Shown in pieces: positions 26,561-36,140 of a stretch of 64,000 nt of DNA. The stretch is taken from assembly GCA_038211295.1 (NCBI GenBank), contig JBBQVS010000011.1:1-64000 (forward strand), given 5' to 3'. Below the pieces are notes generated by a model, which ran no database searches, had not been told where the DNA came from, and saw only the letters and a list, made by a program, of their open reading frames with translations. The DNA comes from JBBQVS01 sp038211295. Its GTDB lineage: Bacteria > Chloroflexota > Ktedonobacteria > Ktedonobacterales > Ktedonobacteraceae. Each line of letters opens with the position of its first letter. Position 1 is the stretch's first letter. A program made the translations under genes and the position numbers.

Positions 26561-27532
26561 TTAAAATCCTGGTTTAAGCCATATTTTTTTCGCCATGTTT
26601 TGCTTGACGGACGCGATATACTCAAGCGAATTTTGCGAGTACCATTGTCCACTATACCACGAACCGACGCACCCCCAGATATCGCCACCATGATAGGCAG
26701 GGTAGCCCGCGATAGGTGTGTTGATAAAGTGGGCGTTGCCATCGTAGCATTTGCGGATAATGCTGTAAATATATTCAGCACTGAAGGCACTATCGTCGCG
26801 CATCATGGGCCACGCGCTCTTCCAATATGTGTAGGTCAATTGCAGCAGGCCGAAATATTGATAGCACTGCTTGCCGTCCCATGTGTTGGGCGGACAAATC
26901 TTCTGATCGGTTGTCGCGCCGCCTTGCGTACTTTGTACCCAGTACGACTCAACTATTGCCTCTGCTTTAACGATATCTTCATCAACGCCCCAGCGACAGG
27001 CAACCCACTGCAAAATCTCATCGGTTGTACCTGTAAAATTGCCCGTAATCTGGTTGCTGTACGTGTTCTCGCGCGGGTCAAGACCCGCGAGTTGTTGCGC
27101 TGTTGGCACGGTGTGATTGGGTACGTAGTTTGAGGTGCGTGGTTCAAAGCTCGAACGCCGCACGCGAGCGGCACAGGTTGCTTCATCGGGTAGCGGGCTA
27201 CCGGGAGGAAGAAGCGCGAAGTGATTGGTTGGAGCAACGGGTGCGACGGTTGGCACCAGAGCCACAGTCGTAGGCGTGCTTACGGGATGCGTCGCGACAA
27301 TCGTAATGATCGGTGTGGGTTGTGGCGCAAGTTGCAGTGCCATGCTTTTTTCTGGTGTAGCCGAGGGATGAACAAGCTTCTGCTGTACCGACTGAATAGA
27401 CTTATGGGGGGTAAGACCCTGACGGATGAGCAGAATTGGGAGCACAATAAGGGCGGTAAGTAATAAAAATATCAGGCAAGAGACTACTTTTGCGCGTGCT
27501 GATAATACAAAATTCTGTGATATATGTTTCAT
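26561..27532 (-). CDS. Exported lysozyme/transglycosylase-like protein
   Basis: A 323-residue protein with an N-terminal TM anchor or signal (VVSCLIFLLLTALIVLPILL), a Pro/Thr/Val-rich spacer (about 60-115) and a C-terminal domain resembling SLT/lysozyme folds. In that domain EILQWVACRWGVDEDIVKAE followed by AIVESYW has the catalytic-Glu context (VKAEAIVES), then YQYFGLLQLTYTYW, and two further Cys/Trp-rich segments. Such enzymes cut peptidoglycan. Several Cys could form disulfides outside the cell. RBS GAGG lies before ATG 27530-27532. It diverges from the aldehyde dehydrogenase. Confidence 0.7.
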   Translation of the reverse strand: MKHISQNFVLSARAKVVSCLIFLLLTALIVLPILLIRQGLTPHKSIQSVQQKLVHPSATPEKSMALQLAPQPTPIITIVATHPVSTPTTVALVPTVAPVAPTNHFALLPPGSPLPDEATCAARVRRSSFEPRTSNYVPNHTVPTAQQLAGLDPRENTYSNQITGNFTGTTDEILQWVACRWGVDEDIVKAEAIVESYWVQSTQGGATTDQKICPPNTWDGKQCYQYFGLLQLTYTYWKSAWPMMRDDSAFSAEYIYSIIRKCYDGNAHFINTPIAGYPAYHGGDIWGCVGSWYSGQWYSQNSLEYIASVKQNMAKKIWLKPGF

Positions 27533-27755
27533 TGGGGGCCTCTACTATAGCAATAAATAATTACTTTCTGCCACACAACATTTCCTCTTCACTATGTATC
27601 ATGACGAAAGAAACGGGGAAAGTGCTACCTCTATAGCCGTATGTCCTAGCGATGTACCAAGCGACAGGGTGAAACATGCTGAGAAAAACTAAGGTAGTGA
27701 TAGATGAGTATATAATGATAAGTACTACCATTGCTATTTCTCAGAAGGAGACATC

Positions 27756-29201
27756 GTGAATACTGAATATTTCGTACTGGGCGGGGAGCGCGTTCCCGCG
27801 CTAGATGGCAAAACCTTTTCCGTAATTGAGCCGGCATCGGGCAAACCGTTCGCGCAAGTTGCGGAGGCGGGCTTAGAGGATGCGAGGCGGGCGGTGAGCG
27901 TCGCGCACAAGGCATTCGAGGCGGGAACCTGGTCGCGTTTCAGCGCGACGGAGCGTGGACGTGTGTTACTCAGAGCTTCTACGCTGGTGCGGGAACGTCT
28001 GGAGACGCTGGCAATTCTCGAAGCACGCAACGCGGGCAAGCCATTGAACGACGCACGTGGTGAGATTGGCCTGGTCGCCTCTGTCCTTGAATATTGGGGG
28101 GGAGCCGCCAATAAGATACATGGTGACACTATTCCGGTACAGGATGCTGGTCTCGCGGTCACGCTCCGCGAACCTGTTGGCGTGTGTGCGTTGATTGTTC
28201 CCTGGAATTTTCCGCTTGTCATCGCGTCGTGGAAAATCGCCCCCGCGCTGGCCTGTGGCAATACAATTATTGTAAAGCCAGCTCAGCTTACGCCGCTCTC
28301 GGTGCTTCTGCTCGCCGATATTCTCACGGAAGCGGGACTCCCTGCCGGAGTCATGTCTGTGTTGACGGGGCCGGGTGCGACGGTTGGCGATGCACTGGTG
28401 ACGCATCCACTTGTCTCGAAGGTCTCGTTCACTGGCTCAACCGAGGTTGGCACAAATATTATGCGTTTATGCGCGACCAACATTACGCGTGTCTCGCTTG
28501 AGCTTGGGGGCAAAGCCGCGAACGTGGTATTCGCCGATGCTGATGTTGAGCGGTGCATAGAAGCGTCGGTCTACTCTGTTTTCGGAAATTGTGGCCAGGA
28601 TTGTTGCGCTCGTTCGCGTCTCCTGGTGCAAGACACGGTCTACGACGAGTTTGTCGAGCGGTTCGCGCGGCGCACGGCTACTCTGCGTGTCGGGCAACCG
28701 CTTGACGACGCCACAGAAATTGGGCCGCTCGTCTCTGCCACTCAGCGTCAGCGCACGCTTGGCTATCTCGCGCTGGGTCGTGAAGAGGGAGTCAGGATTG
28801 TAACGGGGGGAACTGTACCATACGTTCCTGATGGCGAGAACGGTTATTTTCTCAATCCTGTCGTGCTCGCTCATACCAGCAATAGCCTACGTGTGGCGCA
28901 GGAAGAGATATTCGGCCCCATCGTATCTATCATCCCGTTCGCCACTGAAGCGGAGGCGATACAGCTTGCCAACGACACCGTATACGGGTTATCGGGTTCG
29001 GTCTGGACGCAAAATCTTGGACGCGGCATCCGTGTCGCGAAGAGTATTCGTGCGGGTGTGCTCTCTGTCAATTCCAACCACAGTGTCCACACTGAAGCCC
29101 CCTTTGGTGGCTACAAAAAGAGTGGGTTTGGGCGTGAAATGGGTATGAATGCCGCGCAACTTTACACGGAGGTAAAAACCATCTTTTTCTCGCAAGAGTA
29201 A
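27756..29201 (+). CDS. NAD(P)+-dependent aldehyde dehydrogenase
   Basis: A 481-residue ALDH that oxidises an aldehyde to its acid. The Rossmann part has PWNFPLVIASWKIAPAL and the FTGSTEVG cofactor motif. The general base Glu is in SLELGGKAANVV and the catalytic Cys is in GNCGQDCCARSR. The C-terminal motif EEIFGPIVSI is present. It is most like betaine/aminobutyraldehyde-type enzymes, but the substrate cannot be fixed. It starts with GTG at 27756, preceded by AGAAGGAG at good distance. Alone on its strand before a repeat and moaA. Confidence 0.93.
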   Translation: MNTEYFVLGGERVPALDGKTFSVIEPASGKPFAQVAEAGLEDARRAVSVAHKAFEAGTWSRFSATERGRVLLRASTLVRERLETLAILEARNAGKPLNDARGEIGLVASVLEYWGGAANKIHGDTIPVQDAGLAVTLREPVGVCALIVPWNFPLVIASWKIAPALACGNTIIVKPAQLTPLSVLLLADILTEAGLPAGVMSVLTGPGATVGDALVTHPLVSKVSFTGSTEVGTNIMRLCATNITRVSLELGGKAANVVFADADVERCIEASVYSVFGNCGQDCCARSRLLVQDTVYDEFVERFARRTATLRVGQPLDDATEIGPLVSATQRQRTLGYLALGREEGVRIVTGGTVPYVPDGENGYFLNPVVLAHTSNSLRVAQEEIFGPIVSIIPFATEAEAIQLANDTVYGLSGSVWTQNLGRGIRVAKSIRAGVLSVNSNHSVHTEAPFGGYKKSGFGREMGMNAAQLYTEVKTIFFSQE

Positions 29202-29260
29202 GCGTTTGTATGAAGAGATGAGGTGTGTGAGGGAGGGTATGGCAGTGGCAAAGGGGATAT

Positions 29261-29326
29261 GGCGCGGGCAAGCCGCGCCACTACTATACACGGAGGAGCG
29301 TGGCGAAGCCGCGCTGTACATCCCAA
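29261..29326. repeat. Dispersed palindromic repeat (GCAAGCC type), copy 1
   Basis: Palindrome GGCGCGG-GCAAG-CCGCGCC (29261-29279) followed by ACTACTATAC, then a second imperfect hairpin AGCGTGGC-GAA-GCCGCGCT up to about 29317. The first 32 bases (29259-29290) match exactly the copy at 38668-38699. It lies in the gap between the aldehyde dehydrogenase and moaA. Confidence 0.8.
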
Positions 29327-29388
29327 TGCGTGATATACTATAAGGAACAACTATTCCTTTTGCAAGAGACGACATCCCTGGAGGCAGT

Positions 29389-30477
29389 ATGACTGAACGC
29401 GACGTACAACGGCGACTCGCGCCCGCGCTACCAATGTACAACAATAAAGAAGAGAGCAGTAGTAGTAACGCACTGATTCCGACTACTGGCCCGCTTGTCG
29501 ATAGTTATGGACGCCATATTAGAAATATGCGTATCTCCCTGACCGACAAGTGTAATTTTCGTTGTACGTATTGTATGCCTGCGGAAGGTCTGCCCTGGCT
29601 CAAAAAAGAGGAATTGCTCTCGTATGAGGAGATTGTTCGTATCGCACGGGTCGCCGTGAGTCTGGGTATCGAGCAACTCCGCCTGACGGGTGGTGAGCCG
29701 CTTGTGCGGCGCGAGGTGCCGGAGCTTGTGCGTCAACTGCGTACAATCCCTGGTTTGCAGGGTATCAGCATCACCACAAACGGTATTTTGCTCAAGCAGC
29801 AGGCGCGAGCATTGGCGGAAGCGGGTCTTACCCGTGTCAACGTCAGCCTGGACTCTCTATTGCGCGAGAAGTTCGCACGTCTCACGCGCCGCGACCAGCT
29901 CGATCAGGTGATGGAGGGACTCGCGGAAGTCGAGAAGTATCCCTCAATTCAACCAATCAAAATCAACGCGGTTGCCATTCGCGATTTCAGCGAGGAAGAT
30001 GTCCTCACGTTCGCGCAATTTGCACGCAGTAAAGCCTACGTGATGCGCTGGATTGAATTCATGCCGCTTGATGCTGACCAGACGTGGCGCAAAGAAGATA
30101 TTCTTACGGGTGGCGAAATTCAGGCAATCATCGAGGCGGAGTACGGCCCACTCGTTCCTATTACGGGCGACCCTTCGGAGACCGCGCGACGCTATACATT
30201 TAGCGACGGCATCGGAGAAGTGGGCTTTATCAATCCTGTGAGTGAGCCATTTTGCGCGAGCTGTGACCGTATTCGTCTCACGGCCGACGGACAGTTACGC
30301 ACCTGCCTGTTCGCGACAACAGAGACGGATATACGTGGTGTACTACGCTCAGGTGGCGATGATGAAGCACTCGCGCGCGTTCTACGCAATGCAGTCTGGC
30401 ATAAAGAGCTGAAACACTATATTGGCGATACACGCTTCAAACGTGCCAGCCGCAGCATGTCCATGATTGGGGGATGA
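29389..30477 (+). CDS. moaA: GTP 3',8-cyclase MoaA (molybdenum cofactor synthesis)
   Basis: A 362-residue radical-SAM enzyme for the first step of molybdopterin synthesis. An unusually long N-terminus (about 40 residues) precedes the radical-SAM cluster motif CNFRCTYC near residue 55, then LTGGEPL. The C-terminal second cluster is FCASCDRIR with a third Cys in LRTCLF. The chain ends in SMSMIGG, the essential GG tail. RBS GGAGG precedes the ATG. It lies next to the convergent molybdenum-hydroxylase cluster, which needs its product. Confidence 0.95.
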   Translation: MTERDVQRRLAPALPMYNNKEESSSSNALIPTTGPLVDSYGRHIRNMRISLTDKCNFRCTYCMPAEGLPWLKKEELLSYEEIVRIARVAVSLGIEQLRLTGGEPLVRREVPELVRQLRTIPGLQGISITTNGILLKQQARALAEAGLTRVNVSLDSLLREKFARLTRRDQLDQVMEGLAEVEKYPSIQPIKINAVAIRDFSEEDVLTFAQFARSKAYVMRWIEFMPLDADQTWRKEDILTGGEIQAIIEAEYGPLVPITGDPSETARRYTFSDGIGEVGFINPVSEPFCASCDRIRLTADGQLRTCLFATTETDIRGVLRSGGDDEALARVLRNAVWHKELKHYIGDTRFKRASRSMSMIGG

Positions 30478-30499
30478 GGGATAGCCGGGGTAGCAAATA

Positions 30500-30531
30500 G
30501 GGCAGGGGCAAGCCCGGCCCCTACTATACGA
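30500..30531. repeat. Dispersed repeat (GCAAGCC type), copy 2, diverged
   Basis: GGGGCAAGCCCGGCCCC followed by CTACTATAC, the same core and tail as copies 1 and 3 but with different stem bases. It lies between the convergent moaA and coxG genes, where it may help terminate. Confidence 0.6.
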
Positions 30532-30567
30532 CGGGGTTCACCACTTTGTGGCTTGTTTTTGAGTGGC

Positions 30568-31044
30568 TCATGCCTCTTGAGAAGCGGGACTTTCGGCGGT
30601 ATCGGAGGCCAGTAGTTTGGATTTGAGGCAGGAGAAGAATTGCTCGGTCAGCTTCTCGGCGGTGCTATTCATGAGGCGTCCGCCGATACTGGCAAGGGTG
30701 CCGCTTACCACAACGTCGGCCCGCCAGTCCATGCTGGTCTCGTTGGGCTTTACCGAAGCGAGGTTCATTGTTCCCGCTAGCTCAACCGCGCTTCCTGGTG
30801 CTTTGCCACGCCCCTTCACAACCATACGATCAGGCTCGTGTAGCTCTGGGCGCGTCACATCCAGATTAAACTTCGCCTTGACCGGCCCGATGCCAATAGA
30901 AATAACCGCCTTCCAGTGTTCTGCGCCCAACTCTTCAAGGCTCTGAAAGCCTGGTGCACAGGCCGCGACCTTACGTACATCCAAAAGATAGGCCCATACC
31001 GTCTCAATCGGAACTCCAATTGTTTGCGTTCCTGAAAATTCCAT
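30568..31044 (-). CDS. coxG: CoxG-like SRPBCC protein (CO dehydrogenase subunit G family)
   Basis: A 158-residue SRPBCC/START-fold protein starting MEFSGTQTIGVPIETVWAYL. The family motif DVRKVAACAPGFQSLE and later VVVSGTLASIGGRLMNSTAEK are typical of CoxG. In other bacteria it assists maturation or membrane recruitment of CO dehydrogenase. The start is ATG 31044; an upstream ORF extension to 31134 is not homologous. It is the last gene of the minus-strand cox set, separated from coxM by a hairpin. Confidence 0.88.
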   Translation of the reverse strand: MEFSGTQTIGVPIETVWAYLLDVRKVAACAPGFQSLEELGAEHWKAVISIGIGPVKAKFNLDVTRPELHEPDRMVVKGRGKAPGSAVELAGTMNLASVKPNETSMDWRADVVVSGTLASIGGRLMNSTAEKLTEQFFSCLKSKLLASDTAESPASQEA

Positions 31045-31126
31045 AAACGTTGCGTACCTTTCGTGCTGCACAAACTGGTGATTGGTGCATTCGGTATATG
31101 TAGTGTATAGAGAGAACAGGGAAAGA

Positions 31127-31167
31127 CCCGCCAACAGAAAGACCGCAATGACCTCACTGTTGGCGGG
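31127..31167 (-). terminator. Hairpin between coxM and coxG
   Basis: Exact 11-bp arms at 31127-31137 and 31157-31167 with a 19-base loop. On the minus strand it is followed by TCTTTCC. It probably reduces transcription into coxG. Confidence 0.6.
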
Positions 31168-31181
31168 TTTCTCCTGGCATG

Positions 31182-32048
31182 TTACGCGCGTTCTGCCGCT
31201 TTAAGAATTGCGCGGCGGGCCATGACGGTAGTCATCTGGGTACGGTAGGTTTTTGAGCCGTGAATATCCTCGATGATGGTCAGACCTTCAGCGGCGTGAG
31301 TGGCGGCCTCATTCGCGGTGGCCTCATCGATTTTCTTACCGACGAGGGCAGCTTCGGCAGCACGTGCGCGTGTCGTTTTGGTGCCTGCGCCGGTGATCGC
31401 GATACTTGCCGCGCTACATGTTCCGTCGCCATTGAATGACAGCACCGCCGCGCATCCCGTGACCGCGTAGTGAGAAGCCTTGTTTTCGAGCTTCATGTAC
31501 GAGGTGCCGGTGTGCGCGGGCGGAATGGCGAAGCGAATTTCTGTAAGCAATTCGCCGGGCTGTAGGGCGGTCTCGAAGGTATCGACGAAGAAATCGTTTG
31601 CAGCGATTGTACGTTTGCCATTGGCACCCTGCGCGACAATTTCCGCTTTAAGTGCCAGCACAATCGCGGGCATATCGCCCGCAGGGTCGGAGTGTGCGAT
31701 GCTGCCGCAGAGTGTGCCGCGATTGCGAACTTGCTGGTCGCCTAGCACGGTTGCGGCGTCCGTGAGTAACGCGAAGTGCTGACGGAGCAGTGCGGAACGT
31801 GAGACCTGCGTATAGGTGGTCATCGCTCCAACTGCAATCACGCCATTTTCTTCGCGAATGTACGAGAGGGCCGCTATCTTGCCGATATCGACAAGGTGTT
31901 CGGGCTGTGACAGGCGGAGCTTCAGGGTTGGAATCAGGCTATGACCACCCGCCAACACTTTGGCATCGTCGCCATATTGTTGCAGTAACGCGATTGCCTC
32001 ATCCACCGTCTGGGCTGGATGGTACTCAAAAGATGCGGGAACGGACAT
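31182..32048 (-). CDS. coxM: CoxM-like FAD-binding medium subunit of a molybdenum hydroxylase
   Basis: A 288-residue FAD subunit that passes electrons from the iron-sulfur subunit. It starts MSVPASFEYHPAQTVDEAIA. The FAD-binding motifs AGGHSLIPTLKLRL and TLCGSIAHSDPAGD (the second FAD loop) are present. The C-terminal CO_deh_flav_C domain follows. The start at ATG 32048 has GAGGAG 8 bases upstream. It lies directly after coxL in the order S-L-M. Confidence 0.93.
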   Translation of the reverse strand: MSVPASFEYHPAQTVDEAIALLQQYGDDAKVLAGGHSLIPTLKLRLSQPEHLVDIGKIAALSYIREENGVIAVGAMTTYTQVSRSALLRQHFALLTDAATVLGDQQVRNRGTLCGSIAHSDPAGDMPAIVLALKAEIVAQGANGKRTIAANDFFVDTFETALQPGELLTEIRFAIPPAHTGTSYMKLENKASHYAVTGCAAVLSFNGDGTCSAASIAITGAGTKTTRARAAEAALVGKKIDEATANEAATHAAEGLTIIEDIHGSKTYRTQMTTVMARRAILKAAERA

Positions 32049-32128
32049 GTTTTTCTCCTCTTTCCCAAATAGAAACGTGCCAGAAGACACCTATTTTTTG
32101 TACTACAGGTGTCTCCGGTGCGAACACT

Positions 32129-34465
32129 CTACTGGTGGTGAATAATCTTCCACAACTTTTCGGGCTTCATGGGCATGTCGATGTGCGGCACACCGAGGGC
32201 GTCGGCGACTGCGGCAGCAATTGCTGGCGTGGAGCCGATGGTGCCAGCTTCACCGACACCCTTGACGCCCAACGGGTTGACGTTTGTTAGCGTGGTTGTG
32301 TGGTCAAGTTCCAACTGCGGAAACTCTGGCGCGATTGGCATAGCATAGTCCATGAACGAGGCCGTCAAAAGCTGTCCCTCATCATTGTAGACGATGCCCT
32401 CGTAGATGGCCTGTCCAACGCCTTGCGCGATACCGCCGTGAACTTGCCCCTGCACAAGCAGAGGGTTGAGCTGGCGTCCACAGTCGTCAACCGCGACGTA
32501 ACGCACAATCTCGGTCTCGCCTGTATCCTTGTCCACCTCGACAACGCAGATGTGTGTGCCAAAGGGGAAGGTGCAGGAGTCCGGCTCAAAGAAGGCCGTT
32601 GTTTCTAGTCCCGGCTCCATGCCCGGTGCCAGCGTATTCGAGGTATTGGCGGCAGCCGCGACAGAGTTGAAAGTGACGGACTTCTGTGGCGAACCGGCGA
32701 CAGCGAACTCTCCGCCCGCCAGCACCACGTCTTCCGCGCTGGCTTCCAGCATATGGGCCGCGATCTGCTTCATTTTCTCTTTGAGGCGTAGAGCCGCCTT
32801 GAAGACTGCCGTCCCACCGACAGAAGTGCCGCGACTCCCATAGGTGCCGCGTCCCTCCGGCGTGGAGTCGGTATCGCCATGCATGATGATGACGTTCTCC
32901 ATTGGAATGCCAAACTCGTCACCGACAAGCTGGGCAAACGAGGTTTCTTGTCCCTGACCGTGTGGTGAAATGCCCGTGTAGACCGTCACTGTACCCGTCT
33001 GCTCAACGCGCATACGCGCACTCTCGAAGACGCCAAAGGGGGTTGTTCCCTTGGGGCCAAGCCCGCAGATTTCGACGTAGGACGAGATGCCAATACCGAG
33101 CAACTTGTTGTCTGTACGTTGCTGCTTTTGTGATGCACGAAGCCCCTTGTAGTCGATCAGTGCCATCGCCTTTTCTAACGCAACGGCATAGTCGCCGCTG
33201 TCATAGACGGGGCCAGCCGACGCCTTGTAGGGGAACGACTCGGTTTTGATGAAGTTTGTCAGGCGTACCTCTGTCGGGTCTTTGCCCAGCGCGTTCGCCA
33301 CAAGGTCCATCGCCCGTTCAATCAGGTACGTCGCCTCTGGACGGCCCGCGCCGCGATAGGCGTCGGTGGGTGCTTTGTTGGTGAAGACGATATCGCACGA
33401 AGCATAGGTGACGGGGATGTCATAGCAGCCATCAACCATCGGCATGGTGAAGGCGATGGCGATAACGTCGGTGAAGAACTGAAGGTAGGAACCGAGGTCA
33501 GAGATGATATGCACCTTGAACCCGTGTACTTTTCCGCTCTGATCTGTCGCGGCCTCGATATAGTTGATCTGGTCACGTCCGTGAATGGTTGACGAAAAGC
33601 TTTCGCTGCGATCTTCAATCCACTTGACAGGTTTGCCGAGCTGCATCGAGGCGAAGGCCGCGAGAGCCTCTTCGGGGTAGATGTTGAGTTTGCAGCCAAA
33701 GGCACCGCCGACTTCAGGCACAACCACACGCACCTGATGCTGTGGAAGTTGCATCTGTTCCGCGAGATAATTACGCAACAGGTGCGGAATCTGCGAGGAA
33801 CTCCAGATATTGAGCATCTTGTCCGATTTGCGGTACTCCGCAATAACGCCACGAGTCTCCATTGGTGCGGGTGCGACGCGTTGATTTGTCAGGCGTCCTT
33901 TGACGATGATGCCCCCATTCGCAACCACGTCCGCGAACACCTTGTCGATATCGTCGGTTGGTGGGTGAATAGGCAGGGCAACGTTTGTGCCATATTCTTC
34001 GTAGAGCAGGGGAGCGTCGGGTTGCATCGCCTTTTCAAGGTCGATGGCGGCGGGCAGCGGCTCGTAATCGATGTCTATCAGGTCGATAGCGTCGCGTGCG
34101 GTATATTTGTCGTCCGCGATAACGATGGCGACGGGATCACCATAGAAGCGTACTTTGCCTTCCGCGAGTGGCCCGCGACGGCCCATGCCTTTGTCGATAT
34201 AGGGAGGCAGGGCAACGGCGACAGGAATATTGCCGACTTTGCCTTTGAGGTCTTCGGCGGTATAAACCGCGATGACGCCGGGATGGTTGCGGGCCTCTTC
34301 TGTGTTGATGCTAGTGATGCGTGCGTGACCATAGGGGCTACGCAAAACCGCCATGTGAAGCATATTGAGCATCTTCATGTCGTCCACGTAGGTTGCCTGT
34401 CCAGTAATCAGGCGGGGGTCTTCGCGCCGTTTAATCGACGTGCCAAGTGTTGCTGCAATGCCCAT
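32129..34465 (-). CDS. coxL: CoxL-like large (MoCo) subunit, form II type
   Basis: A 778-residue molybdopterin-binding subunit of an aerobic CO-dehydrogenase-type enzyme. It starts GIAATLGTSIKRREDPRLITG, the family N-terminus. The active-site loop reads AYRGAGRPE, the form II signature; form I CODH has AYXCSFR with the Cu-binding Cys, which is absent. GVGEAGTIG near the C-terminus holds the catalytic Glu. Form II enzymes may not oxidise CO at useful rates; the substrate could be another small carbonyl or aromatic. The gene lies between coxS and coxM. Confidence 0.93.
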   Translation of the reverse strand: MGIAATLGTSIKRREDPRLITGQATYVDDMKMLNMLHMAVLRSPYGHARITSINTEEARNHPGVIAVYTAEDLKGKVGNIPVAVALPPYIDKGMGRRGPLAEGKVRFYGDPVAIVIADDKYTARDAIDLIDIDYEPLPAAIDLEKAMQPDAPLLYEEYGTNVALPIHPPTDDIDKVFADVVANGGIIVKGRLTNQRVAPAPMETRGVIAEYRKSDKMLNIWSSSQIPHLLRNYLAEQMQLPQHQVRVVVPEVGGAFGCKLNIYPEEALAAFASMQLGKPVKWIEDRSESFSSTIHGRDQINYIEAATDQSGKVHGFKVHIISDLGSYLQFFTDVIAIAFTMPMVDGCYDIPVTYASCDIVFTNKAPTDAYRGAGRPEATYLIERAMDLVANALGKDPTEVRLTNFIKTESFPYKASAGPVYDSGDYAVALEKAMALIDYKGLRASQKQQRTDNKLLGIGISSYVEICGLGPKGTTPFGVFESARMRVEQTGTVTVYTGISPHGQGQETSFAQLVGDEFGIPMENVIIMHGDTDSTPEGRGTYGSRGTSVGGTAVFKAALRLKEKMKQIAAHMLEASAEDVVLAGGEFAVAGSPQKSVTFNSVAAAANTSNTLAPGMEPGLETTAFFEPDSCTFPFGTHICVVEVDKDTGETEIVRYVAVDDCGRQLNPLLVQGQVHGGIAQGVGQAIYEGIVYNDEGQLLTASFMDYAMPIAPEFPQLELDHTTTLTNVNPLGVKGVGEAGTIGSTPAIAAAVADALGVPHIDMPMKPEKLWKIIHHQ

Positions 34466-34539
34466 GAGCGTGCAAGTCCTTCCTCAACTGTGAGAAATGA
34501 AACAACGATTGATTGTCGCGCATCCTTGCGGGCGGTTTA

Positions 34540-35043
34540 TTAGTCCCCTGCGCCGACGGGTTCAGAGGCATCACTACGCATGTGTTCAGCAGCAGACTGA
34601 ACGGCACGCACGATGTTCTGATAGCCGGTGCAACGGCAAATGTTGCCTTCAAGACCTTTGCGAATCTCTTCTTCGCTCGGATTGGGGTTGTTTTTGAGCA
34701 ACTGGTAGGAGGCCATAATCATGCCGGGAGTGCAAAAGCCACATTGGAGGCCGTGTTTTTCCCAGAAGCCGTTTTGAATGGGGTGAAGTGTGTCGCCATT
34801 CGCGAGACCTTCGATGGTGGTAATGTCGTCGCCATCGGCCTGAACCGCGAGGAGTGTGCAGGATTTGACGGCTTCTCCGTTGAGCATTATGACGCAGGCA
34901 CCACACTGAGAGGTGTTACAACCAATGTGTGTTCCTGTCAGGTCTAACACATCGCGTAAATAGTGGACAAGCAACGTGCGAGGCTCGACCTCTGATCGGT
35001 GTTTTTGACCGTTCACGGTCATTGTAACTGTGCGCTTCATCAT
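34540..35043 (-). CDS. coxS: CoxS-like [2Fe-2S] small subunit
   Basis: A 167-residue iron-sulfur subunit with two [2Fe-2S] clusters. The plant-type cluster is CNTSQCGAC plus KSCTLL; the second is CGFCTPG and CRCTGY. Its electrons go from MoCo to FAD. I chose ATG 35043 (MMKRTVTMTVNGQ), since GGAGG lies 11 bases upstream and the in-frame ATG at 35061 overlaps that site. It is the first gene of coxS-L-M-G. Confidence 0.93.
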   Translation of the reverse strand: MMKRTVTMTVNGQKHRSEVEPRTLLVHYLRDVLDLTGTHIGCNTSQCGACVIMLNGEAVKSCTLLAVQADGDDITTIEGLANGDTLHPIQNGFWEKHGLQCGFCTPGMIMASYQLLKNNPNPSEEEIRKGLEGNICRCTGYQNIVRAVQSAAEHMRSDASEPVGAGD

Positions 35044-35123
35044 CACTGATGGTTCCTCCATCGGGCTAGTCGCATCGCCTCACGTTTCACTATGCATGTG
35101 GACGCGAAGGGAAACGCGAAGAT

Positions 35124-35151
35124 TTAGGATAGTACAGTTAGGATACGTCAA
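35124..35151 (-). promoter_or_regulatory. Direct repeat and -35-like element upstream of coxS
   Basis: TTAGGATA occurs twice (35124-35131 and 35138-35145) with a 14-base period, next to TTGACG on the minus strand (35146-35151). It may be an activator or repressor site for coxS; no good -10 was found. Confidence 0.35.
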
Positions 35152-35293
35152 GTTAGAAGCAAAAACATTTTCTCTCCTCCGTGTTGTGCTACGTTGCACA
35201 TCAACTTGTAGAGAAAAAATGTGTCTGGTAAAAATCTAACTGAACAGAGAGTAGCATATACAAGGTAACGTTGTCAAATAGTAGCGCGTCAAT

Positions 35294-36133
35294 TTACGAT
35301 GAATGCGCCGTCGTCTCTTGCACACGCAACGAATGCATCGTTTGTAGAGGGATACCTGCCCCTTTTTTGCGGAGCATCAGCATTTCGGCGGCGATGCTCA
35401 GCGCGATCTCGTCAGGCGTTTCGGCTCCGATATCCAAGCCAATGGGGGCGTGAACCCGCGCGAGCCGTTCGGATGACACGCCCTCTTTTCGCAGTGCGTC
35501 GAAGATGTGTCTGACCTTGCTCAAGCTGCCAATCATGCCAACATATAGTGCGTCAGTGGCGAGTGCAGCACGGAGCGCGTCTTTATCGAGCGTGTGACCG
35601 CGCGTGACTATCACAATCCAGCTTGCGTCGTCCGGCTCTAAGGCGCGAAGTGTCTGGGGGATATCGCCAAAGGTGAGTTGGACTTTTTCATCAAAGACCT
35701 GTGGATTGGCGAGGTCGCGGCGGTCATCCACAACGATAATGCGATAATCGAGTCGTAACGAGAGCCGTGCCAGTGCCTGCGCCACGTAGCCGGCTCCGAC
35801 AATAATCAGGCGCGGCTCAGGGCGTATCACCTCAAGCAGCACTTCAAGTGTCGCGCCGCAACTGCCAACGGCCTCCCCCTGATCGGCGTCGATATGCACA
35901 TGAATTACCTGTGAACGACCTGCGCGTAGCACGCGCAACGCCTCTTGTGCCACCTTGCCGTCCGTCTGTGGCCCCGCGAGACTCTCCTGCATCGTGCCAT
36001 CCGCGCGTACCAGCATCTTCGTGCCAAGCTCACATGGCGCGGATCCGCTCGTCTTCACAACCGTCGCAACAACTATGCGTTCTCCATGTTGGAGTGCATT
36101 CTGAATGCTGGCGTAGATTGTTATGTTACTCAT
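35294..36133 (-). CDS. XdhC/CoxI family protein, full length
   Basis: A 279-residue XdhC-type maturation factor, which binds sulfurated MoCo and delivers it to xanthine-dehydrogenase-family apoenzymes. The N-terminal XdhC_CoxI domain (RIVVATVVKTSGSAPCELG) keeps the Ser-Ala-Pro motif. The Rossmann domain is RLIIVGAGYVAQALA, with the C-terminal IGLDIGAETPDEIALSI. The start is ATG 36133, 7 bases after the stop of the previous XdhC gene, so they are probably translationally linked. Third of three XdhC-type genes. Confidence 0.88.
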   Translation of the reverse strand: MSNITIYASIQNALQHGERIVVATVVKTSGSAPCELGTKMLVRADGTMQESLAGPQTDGKVAQEALRVLRAGRSQVIHVHIDADQGEAVGSCGATLEVLLEVIRPEPRLIIVGAGYVAQALARLSLRLDYRIIVVDDRRDLANPQVFDEKVQLTFGDIPQTLRALEPDDASWIVIVTRGHTLDKDALRAALATDALYVGMIGSLSKVRHIFDALRKEGVSSERLARVHAPIGLDIGAETPDEIALSIAAEMLMLRKKGAGIPLQTMHSLRVQETTAHSS

Positions 36134-36140
36134 CTTTAGC

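Noticed and set aside
32365..33852. Long reading frames on other frames of coxL
   Set aside because: They are shadows of a high-GC gene; composition is Arg/Ser/Pro-rich and no ribosome site precedes them.
32129..34465. True form I CO dehydrogenase
   Set aside because: The active-site loop is AYRGAGR (form II), without the Cu-binding Cys of form I.
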